From: Oxytricha trifallax
Taxonomy: Eukaryota; Ciliophora; Spirotrichea; Sporadotrichida; Oxytrichidae
Direction: 5' to 3'
Assembly (NCBI GenBank): GCA_000711775.1
Contig: ARYC01000048.1
Location: 264,793 to 328,792 of the forward strand
DNA length: 64,000 bases
Below the pieces are notes generated by a model. It was not told where the DNA came from. It was given only the letters and a program-made list of their open reading frames with translations, and did not search any database. Below are positions 56,010 through 64,000 of the stretch, in pieces. The number at the start of each line of letters is the position of its first letter. Position 1 is the first letter of the stretch. The position numbers and the translations under genes are program-made.

Positions 56010-59000
56010 TTTGAAGGAAAGGTTTCATGTAGATACATCTATTGGAACTGGCTCTTACGGAAATATATCGTTTATAATTTAAAAATTTATAAATGTGTAC
56101 AAAGTGACTAAAAGGCAAATTTTTATAAATAAATAAATATTTTATTTTAAATAATTCAAACTTATGCAATGAAAGTATACAAATAAGACAAATTTTTGAG
56201 AAGGTTTACATATGCCCAGTAATAATTTTTATTTTTCTTAATTTCGTTTTTAATAAAGATATTTTTTCAAATAAATTAATAAAATATTATAATTAATATA
56301 AAACTCATTCTTATTTATTAGTTAAAATTTATAATCTGCTAAAATTATAGTATGTACTCTAAATCCTTGTGCTCAATTTTTCATAAATATAAATAATTAT
56401 ATTGATATTATATTGTATAATATTTTAAGACATTAGTGAAATATGTGAAAGAGATCTATAATTATTTGGGGGAAGTTTTCTGCCCCAAAATTTTATATGC
56501 ACCCTAGGGGGAAGTTTCCTGCCCCATACATAAAAATATGTAATTTTTATTATTTTCAAAGAATTTCTTATCATCAATTATGATGTAGTTTTTTTTTAAA
56601 TTTAGCTTCAAATATCATTTCTACCTTGATAATGAATTTAAAATTTAATTAAAATAACATCAATTATTAATAAAAAACACTTATTTTAGCCTTGTTAATA
56701 ATATATAATTTGAAAAGAATAATTATGTACCTTGAAAATTTTATAATAATAATAAATGTTGTATAGTAAATTATTATGGTAATTGAAATTGAAATTTATT
56801 GTTTCTATTAAAATTATTTCAAAAAACATAAAATTTAATGTTGGGGGCAGGAAACTTCCCCCCCCAATTATTTATATATAAAAAATTATATTTAATTAAT
56901 TATAAAAATTAAATAAAATCTAGTGGAGTTGAACATTATGACACAGATAAAAAGTAAATACATTTGCCAAGTTATCGATTCATTCATCTCAAGCTCTAAA
57001 TAACTCTGTGCTGTCTCTGAACTTGCTAGATTCGGCAACCTCAAAGAGTATTGTGATAGAGAATTCAAGGAAAAAATTCCAGAAGATTTTTTTATTTTTA
57101 TGATGAAATTTAATTAATTTATTATAAATAGAATTGGTTAAATAGTGGATAGCATAAACAGCTTTAGGCTTGAAGGAGCTTCATTCGAGAAATATCATAC
57201 ACAGAGACATTAAGCCATAAAATATTCTACAATTGCTAATAATTAAATTTATTCTTGTGTTTGAGAAGGATAATGTAATGATTGCTGACTATAATATCAA
57301 TTATTCATGATTTATATAAATTAGTAATTTGTATGGACTTGCCAAAACAGTTTTTTAAAAAAATAAAAATATTAATTAATCGTTTCGCTTGATAAGCCAT
57401 AAACCAAAACTGTTTATATATTTTTATTTATTTTATAATAAATGCTGTTGGAACTTGGTAATATATGTCTGTTATATAAATTGTAGTCTAAGACAATATA
57501 ATATTTTTTTATCATATCAATAAATCACTAAATATATTGTGCAATACCAGAGATTAATATTATCTTAAAATTAAAGATGAGACTATAATTTTATATAAAA
57601 TTAATCATTAAGGTAAAAAAAATATAAGCATCTACAAACTTTGCCATGATTGATATGTGATTTTGTAATTTCTTTCTAATTTTGCTTATCATTTTCTTTA
57701 TTTCTAGGGAAAGTAAATTAAGAAATTTATTCTCAATCTATATTAATCTAAATATCATACGTAATTTACTATATTTATTCTTAAACAACGAATATTTAAA
57801 GTGCAACTATTTTTTAATTATCGAAATTATCCCTTAAAATATGGTTCTAAGATTGCTAAATATAAAGAGATAATTTGAGAGTCATCCATGATAGCCTTTA
57901 GTTTAATATCTAATAAATATATGTCGATTGAGATAAATTATTTTCTGTTAATGCAAAAAATTAATAATTGAAATTATAAAATAAATTAAACCCTATATGT
58001 CAATTAAGACACGAATATTGGGGTTAAGAACAATTAAATTAAAAATTAATTATTATTGGCGTATAATAATAATGTTTGGGCTAATTATTAAAACTATTGG
58101 CTCAATTAATTGTCCTTATAAAATAATCCAATCAAAGTGTGCAAATTTGGTTTTAGCTTAAATATATTTAATTTCAGCCAATAATTATTAATTTATAATT
58201 TAATTGTTCTTAACTCCAATTCTCATGTCTTAATTGATAAATGGGGTTTTATAATGAAAAATATAAATAAGATGTTAGAAGAACAACCTTATGATTACTC
58301 GACAGATATTTAAAATTTTAATTTACTTTTTTACAATAAACTTAATTATATTTTCTCACTTGGAGTGACTTTTTGTTTGATATTTTTACTGATAATATAA
58401 TATTATAAATTTTTTGAGTGGAAGGGTGTTATATTGAGCTATTCAATTAAAGTTAAAGAAACATTTTTAAAAATTAAAAAATCTATATCCCACAAAATTT
58501 TAATTTTAAATAAAAGTTTAGTTATTTTAAAAGATTTGCTTTATCAAAATTAAAAATTACTAAATAAATATCACGATTAAAATACAGGAGAATAAACTTC
58601 TTTTTAATTTAATTTAAAATAGAAAATACATTTATTTGGCGAATAATTAAATAATTTTGGATTCTAAACATCAATATTTTTGAACTTTTAAATTAATTTT
58701 TTTCTTTGCAATTCTTAATTATTATTGTAAAGGGATTATATCAATTAAAGATTGTGAGAAAAGTATTAAGCTGTTTTATTTTTATAGAAATCTGTCCATT
58801 TATATCCACTTAATTAGGCAGTCAAAATTATTTAATTAATATGAGTGACTTTTATCCATTTGCTATCTCAGAGATTCCCTATTCTTACAAGTGAAAAAGA
58901 ATGGCAAGTTCCAAAAATGAACAGCTATTCTAATGAACTCGTTAAAATGATTCTGTCAATGATTAATTTATTATTTTTTTCAATAAAAAACTTAAATATA

Positions 59001-61014
59001 TATTATTTATAGGGGAAAATCAATACATACATATATATATATATATATATATTTTCGTTTGAATTTTTTGATTAATATAAAAAAAGAACTAAGACCAAAT
59101 GTTGACGATATAATCTACGATCCTTTGATTTTTAAAGTAATTTATAAAGTTTGAATTTTAATTTATATTAGTATTTTAATATATAAATATAGATTGCTGA
59201 TACCAAAGCAATCTAGGAATTTAGGAAGTACTTCTCAATTTCTATATATTTTACATTTTAACTATTTTTATATTTAAAACAATTGACAAGGAAACATTTG
59301 GCAAGAAATAAGATACAGGCAAATTTAATTCAAATGTAAATAAATATTCAAACAGATAGGCTATTTAGAATTCTATAAAAAAAATATATCATAATAAATG
59401 TAATAGAATTAAAATATTTCTTGTTTAATATTTCAAAATTTTTTTAAATTAATGTATTCTATCAAAGAATCACAAAAATATAAATAGGTTGGAATATAAA
59501 ACATAAAGATAAAGGAATAGAAAGTAAAATAAACTTGGATGCAGCAATCTATAATTTTTATAAATTAAAATATACAAACATTTTATTTTTTATTACTAAT
59601 CTACATAAATTTAAGAAAAAATTAGTTAGCTTTCTTAAAAACTTAAAACAATTTAAATTTATAGAGAGATCAATTTTACAATATTTTAAGTTTTAAAATC
59701 TTGTTGGAATTTATATGATTTGGGAAATTTAATTAAAATTAAATATTTTAATAATTAATTCGCGGCAGTTAACATTTTGGAAACCTAGACAATATGGTAT
59801 TTGCTTGATAAAGAATTCAATATCAGGTGGAATTATTTTTGGCGGTACTATTTTATCTCATCGTAAAAAAGAGATAACTCGATTATAGATTTTATCAACA
59901 AAATCATCTAAACAAATCATCCAAAATCACAATTGAGTAATCTGTTTTCTACGATGAGATAAAATAGTACCGCCAAAAATAAATTCAAGCTGATTTTGAA
60001 TTCTTTATCAAGCAAGTACCATATTGTCTAGGTTTCCAAAATGTTAACTTCCACAAATTTAAATATTAATATATTTAATTTTAATTAAATTTTCAAAATC
60101 AAATGTATTCCTACAGTATTATTAAACTCAAAGAAATTTATAGTACATTCCAATAATTTAAATCAAAATAATCTCATTAAAATCAAGTAAAGAGACCTTC
60201 AAAAAGTAACATTACATCAAGAGGCAATTCTAAAGAATTAAAACAGCCGACTAGACCAATTTCACAACTTCCCAAAAAAAGAAGGGGAAAGAGCAAAGAA
60301 ATCTAAAAAATAACTATATACATTTTTTAAATTGATATTATTCATAGTGATATTTAATTATTTAATTTTTGTCTAAAAATAATGTTATATTGGGAATTTA
60401 CTAATATTTTAAAAAATTCATATTTATTGAAATATTCCTATTTTGACTTTACTTTATTAAAATATTAAAAAAAAATAAAAATTTTCTGACATTAATTTAA
60501 ATCTGATTTCTATAGAAATTTAAAAGTTTGTGATAAAACTTTTATTTAAACTAAAAATAATAATTAAGAAATATTCTACCTATAAGCAAATAATAATCAT
60601 TCGTATTTAATTATTAAATTAATTACTTATTACTACATTTGTGAGTTTTATTAAATCAGACCAAGCGCTCAAGAAACCTTATTTATGATAGACAATCAAC
60701 ATGACGACGACATTTCTGCTTTTATAATATAAATTAATTAATTATCATTACAGATATAAGTTACATTGATTAAAAGAATTACGTGGAGGAGGAAACTAAA
60801 TGTGATTTAAACAGCATTATAAATAAAATTTAATCACCTAAACACGACAATAGATTATAATCTGCAACCATCTAATATGAAGTGAAAATATATTTTATTT
60901 TTGTCAATTCAATAATTAAATCTTCATTAATTATCTATTTTGTTTAAGAATGTAAATACAATTGAAGAGCCGTTGTAACAAACTTATTACTATAATAGAG
61001 AATTGCTTAATTTT
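56010..61014 (+). CDS. Serine/threonine kinase K3 with long tail, germline form
   Basis: Pieces: IGTGSYGNVYKVTKRQ and TYAMKVYKQDKFLRR (56010-56212); LVELNIMTQIKSKYICQV, LARFGNLKEYC, IPEDF (56920-57090); WIAQTALGLKELHSRNIIHR, DIKPQNILVFEK, IADYGLAK (57130-57345); AVGTWQYMS (57443-57470); YSTDIFSLGVTF (58260-58373); IHLLSQRFPIL, NSYSNELVKMILSMIN (58848-58967); KKELRPNVDDIIYDPL (59077-59135); IADTKAIQEFRKYFS (59193-59245); KETFGKKQDTGKFN (59280-59400). The probable tail continues after the palindrome: 60118-60320 (IIKLKEIYSTFQQFKS, PISQLPKKRRGKSKE), 60662-60730, 60772-60890 (KNYVEEETKCDLNS) and 60958-61014. Catalytic residues kept. No final TGA identified. Confidence 0.72.
56065..56094 (+). other. 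K3 IES (30 bp, pointer AAAT)
   Basis: AAAT at 56061-56064 and 56091-56094; gives GSYGNVYKV, as in K1 and K2. Confidence 0.85.
56119..56159 (+). other. K3 IES (41 bp, pointer CAA)
   Basis: CAA at 56116-56118 and 56157-56159; gives KRQTYAMKV, same site and pointer as K2. Confidence 0.85.
56467..56866. mobile_element. GGGGGAAGTTTCCTGCCCC-family element inside a K3 insert
   Basis: Left end GGGGGAAGTTTTCTGCCCC plus an inner copy AGGGGGAAGTTTCCTGCCCC; right end GGGGGCAGGAAACTTCCCCC. Flanked by ATTATTT on both sides (candidate 7-bp target duplication). 400 bp, no ORF. Confidence 0.75.
57229..57255 (+). other. K3 IES (27 bp, pointer ATTCT)
   Basis: ATTCT at 57224-57228 and 57251-57255; gives KPQNILVFEK. 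Confidence 0.86.
57293..57334 (+). other. K3 IES (42 bp, pointer TAT)
   Basis: TAT at 57290-57292 and 57332-57334; gives IADYGLAK. Confidence 0.82.
57988..58249. mobile_element. 262-bp palindrome inside a K3 insert
   Basis: Ends AAACCC and GGGGTTT. Arms ATATTGGGGTTAAGAACAAT and ATTGTTCTTAACTCCAATTC are complementary with few mismatches, as are AATTATTATTGGC and GCCAATAATTATT. Not similar to the other families. Confidence 0.7.
58312..58353 (+). other. K3 IES (42 bp, pointer ATATTT)
   Basis: ATATTT at 58306-58311 and 58348-58353; gives STDIFSLGV. Confidence 0.86.
58374..58853 (+). other. K3 IES (480 bp, pointer GTGACTTTT)
   Basis: A 9-bp repeat at 58365-58373 and 58845-58853; gives GVTFIHLLSQ. 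Same site as the 108-bp K2 IES. Confidence 0.88.
58968..59076 (+). other. K3 IES (109 bp, pointer TGATTAAT)
   Basis: An 8-bp repeat at 58960-58967 and 59069-59076; gives SMINIKKELRP. Contains an (AT)n run at 59022-59052. Confidence 0.88.
59699..60118. mobile_element. 420-bp palindromic element within the K3 tail
   Basis: Ends ATCTTGTTGGAATTTATATG and AATGTATTCCTACAGTAT. Arms GGCAGTTAACATTTTGGAAA, CTAGACAATATGGTA and GGCGGTACTATTTTATCTCA with exact complements on the right. Coding sequence resumes immediately after it. Confidence 0.8.
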
Positions 61015-61590
61015 TATCTTAAAATAATTATATTTTTTTTATTCATATTTACAATTTCTTAAAAATATTGATAATTTAATAATTAATTATTTAATATATA
61101 TTGCAAAGTATAACAAGAAGCAATGAAAATTCTAGTTAATACCATTTATATTAAATACTATTTTACCAAAACATTCTTTATAATGTCAAAGATCTTGTTT
61201 TACAATAAATTATAATGTTTTTTTTTATATTTTCAATGTATATTTGAATTTGATAAACTCTATGTATAATTTTAAATAAAAATTAATTATTTATCAAATA
61301 ACTTGAATGCCTATATTGTGCTTATTTAATTAATAAATAAAAATTCTTGATCTTTGCAAATTTCATTATATTTAATTAATAAAAAGCTAAATGCTATCTA
61401 ATAGTGAGCATTAAATCTTAATACAATAATTTTCTACAAACAAAAGCTTATTAAAACTTAGTCAAAATTAGAGTCATGCACTAATAATAAAATAAACAAG
61501 CAAAATTCTTTTATTTATCAGGCTCTTTACAAATTCATACTACTAAAAATTGATTTTTTTAAAAAATTATTAAATTAAAAATAATATATG

Positions 61591-62046
61591 GGGAGGAAGT
61601 TTCCTGCCCCAAAATTATTTTTTATGCACCCAAGGGGAGAAGTTTCCTGACACAAAAAAGGTAGTTTTCTGCCCCATACATAAAACTATTTAATTTTTTC
61701 TCATTTTCAAAGAATCTTTATCAGCAATTTTGATGTAGTTTTTTAAAAAAATTTAGCTTCAAATATCATTTCAACCTTGATAATGAATTTAATACTTAAT
61801 GGGAATCACATTAATTATTTATAAAAAATAATTATTTTAGCCTTCATTATATTAGATAATTTAATAAAGAATAATTGCGTGCCTTGAAAATTATATAAAT
61901 GAAAGTTCTTTAGGACATCTTTATGGTAAAAGAAATTGAAATTTATTTGTTTCTATTAAATTTATTGCAAAAAACATAAAATATATTTCAAAAAACATAA
62001 ATTTAATGTTGGAAGCAGGAAACTGGTTGAGGGCAGGAAACTTTCC
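61591..62046. mobile_element. GGGG...CCCC-family element with TAATATA duplication
   Basis: Left end GGGGAGGAAGTTTCCTGCCCC plus inner copies, right end GGGCAGGAAACTTTCCCCCC. TAATATA occurs on both sides. Shares the interior AATCTTTATCAGCAATTTTG with the element at 56467. Confidence 0.72.
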
Positions 62047-62217
62047 CCCCTAATATAGATATTTTTTTTTCTTTGATATCCATTAATTTATATTTAAATC
62101 ACCAATCTTTATAAGGTTAAATTTTTAATAAATTGTTAGAATAAATATTTTCCTATATTTTTAAAAAATATTTTATGAGAAAAGAAATTAAATCTTGCAT
62201 ACTAAGATAAATTATTC

Positions 62218-62853
62218 GGGTAATGGCCCCCTGGCGGGGGCAGATAAAATTTTTTTCTCAAAATTTTGAAATAATCCAAAAATCACTAAAACATTGAAAT
62301 AACTTATTATAACCCGATGAATAAGTCTCTAAGGCCCCTAGTGATCTTCCTAAGAAGTCTAATAAGAAACATATTTTATAGTATTTACACTATATTTATT
62401 AGTAAAATAACAATAAGTTTAACATAAAAATGAAGAGTTTTGCAATTTTTTATTTAATTTTATAAATATCTTCTTTGATTCCTTGTATTGTCAGATATTA
62501 ATAATTTATATAGATTCTAAAATATAATTGACGAAAATTTTATTTTTTAATTTAGTGATGCATTAAGCTAAAATTAATATCTGACAATACAAGGAATCAA
62601 AGAAGATATTTATAAAATTAAATAAAAAATTGCAAAACTCTTCATTTTTATGTTAAACTTATTGTTATTTTACTAATAAATATAGTGTAAATACTATAAA
62701 ATATGTTATTAGACTTCTTAGGAAGATCACTAGGGGCCTTAGAGACTTATTCATCGGGTTATAATAAGTTATTTCAATGTTTTAGTGATTTTTGGATTAT
62801 TTCAAAATTTTGAGAAAAAAATTTTATCTGCCCCCGCCAGGGGGCCATTACCC
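62218..62853. mobile_element. 636-bp near-perfect palindrome with 8-bp target duplication
   Basis: Ends GGGTAATGGCCCCCTGGCGG and the complement. Arms of about 285 bp are nearly identical; spacer is about 70 bp. AATTATTC occurs directly outside both ends (62210-62217 and 62854-62861). No ORF, so nonautonomous. 8-bp duplications are typical of hAT and P/Merlin-type transposases (established); the family cannot be assigned from termini alone. Confidence 0.9.
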
Positions 62854-63245
62854 AATTATTCAATCATTCTGCTCATAAGAGATCTACAACAACCTTATTA
62901 TTATCAAAATAGATTTAAAATGGAAAATTGATAAAATAAAATTAATATATAAATTAAATGTCAACTTTTAGTATTTTTTGATTTTTATAGTATCGTTTTA
63001 ACTGATATTGATTTGAATTTGATATATTTTAACAGCCAATAATTTGACTCATCGATAAATCAAATTAGATTTATCATATCTTAACTGTAAACCCTTTAAA
63101 TTTAACTTTTAAAATTTTTAACTCCTGATAAATAAATATCTCTCTATACAAAATAGCTATGAAAAAATTTTAAAAGTATAAGATGTAGAAAAAAATTTAA
63201 CGACTAACTTTCATTCTTGTTGTATTCACAAAAAATTTTACCCCA

Positions 63246-63660
63246 TCAAGATAAATCGATTTTAAATATTTCTCTGCCCCAAACTTCTTCCTTTCTTATC
63301 TCTTCAACCAAATTACTTGAGGACTTGGTCAAAATAAGTTTTTTGTGCATTTAATCAAGGTCTACATTTTATCTTCTTTGAGTCTTTCATCAGGAAATTC
63401 ATACGCATTTTTATCGTTAAAATACATGAAATCATATGAATTTTTTTTGACTTTCATTAAATCGAAATATCTCTATGAGTGATTTTTTCCATGAATTATG
63501 AGTAGGATGGAACATGTAGCTCATGTTTTGATCTACATTATTCCTTCTAGAGTCAAGTCATGAAAAAAATCGCTGCATGAGATAATTTCATTTCTTTGCA
63601 GGTACTCGACCAAATTTTGATGTTTGTTACATTGTAACAAACATCACCTATAGTCAAATG
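63246..63660 (-). pseudogene. Unknown protein gene, three frame changes
   Basis: The minus strand from about 63650 reads LVEYLQRNEIISCSDFFHDL, then after shifts MSYMFHPTHNSWKKSLIEIF, SYDFMYFNDKNAYEFPDERL, and LTKSSSNLVEEIRKEEVWGR to TGA 63248-63246. Two of the shifts fall in A runs. The composition is coding-like. No family recognised. The 5' end meets a 27-bp perfect palindrome. Confidence 0.5.
63620..63646. repeat. 27-bp perfect palindrome
   Basis: GATGTTTGTTACA, one base, TGTAACAAACATC. It lies at the 5' edge of the gene fragment on the minus strand. Confidence 0.8.
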
Positions 63661-63718
63661 GACACAATTCCAAATGGACACAAATTCCAGACACAAACTC
63701 CGGACACAATTCCAAAGT
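63657..63718 (+). repeat. Short tandem repeat, GGACACAATTCCA-type units
   Basis: Four imperfect copies of about 15 bp (GGACACAATTCC, GGACACAAATTCC, AGACACAAACTCC, GGACACAATTCC). The downstream sequence to 64000 has an open + frame of 62 codons that I cannot support as a gene. Confidence 0.6.
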
Positions 63719-64000
63719 TAGAACTCAGATCTCATCACTTATCTATCACTCTGAACGAAGATATACTCCTTTTTCCATCACAGTACAACTTTTTGATTAT
63801 GAGGGGGCTCGAAAAAGAGGATTTCGAGGTTTTCTCTCTTGGGTGAAGAGATATTGAAAAATTTAGAATTATGTTTTGATAGACAATTCTACAAGCTAAG
63901 TAGAATATTTATATGAAAATTTATAGACATTAGGTTAGAGAGTTATTGAAGTCAAAAGTCAGAGCATCCAAATTTTACTTTTCCCTCAATAACTTCCTTC

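Overview
The window reads as germline (micronuclear) DNA of a spirotrich ciliate of the Oxytricha/Sterkiella type. Real genes are open only if TAA and TAG are read as Gln and TGA is the sole stop. The sequence is very AT-rich. Coding pieces are cut by short AT-rich inserts flanked by 2-10 bp direct repeats (pointer/IES structure). Two 4.1-kb transposons end in C4A4 telomere-like repeats, the hallmark of the telomere-bearing elements (TBEs) of Oxytricha. Standard-code ORF calls miss nearly all the genes; the calls below come from reading the DNA directly with the ciliate code.

Layout. 1-3626 holds three genes that look like one mobile or germline-limited unit: an unrecognised gene ending at 847, a minus-strand gene (971-1807) that resembles the TBE '22-kDa' protein, and a DD34E transposase (1986-3626). 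5375-7017 is an intact two-exon gene for a zinc-finger MT-A70 methyltransferase-like protein with an altered active site (DYPW). 7386-15515 is a TLDc-domain gene (A) cut by a 421-bp palindromic insert, by a 6-kb gap containing TBE copy 1 (9537-13651) and by another palindrome (14555-14973). A decayed ABC-transporter fragment lies at 15946-16320. 18800-24772 is a RING/B-box/TLDc gene (B) with kb-size inserts that include a 0.6-kb palindrome and a TBE relic. 26600-33043 is a third such gene (D) on the minus strand. 33524-35067 is a complete serine/threonine kinase gene (K1) with ten or more IESs. TBE copy 2 (35215-39288) abuts a fourth B-box/TLDc gene (C, 39289-41131). Two further kinase genes, K2 (from 41815) and K3 (from 56010), share IES positions with K1. 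Their C-terminal tails are spread over further segments up to about 52248 and 61014. The right end holds a 636-bp palindrome with an 8-bp target duplication and a frameshifted unknown gene (63246-63660).

How it fits together. The locus is an array of two gene families: RING/B-box/coiled-coil/TLDc proteins (four copies) and serine/threonine kinases (three copies plus foreign kinase-like segments nested in K2). It is invaded by at least three classes of sequence: TBEs, a family of about 415-bp palindromic elements, and palindromes with GGGG...CCCC termini. Many of these lie inside genes and would have to be excised precisely, like IESs, to give working somatic genes. Both TBE copies carry an intact '22-kDa' gene if a conserved 26-nt intron is allowed, but damaged transposase and kinase genes.
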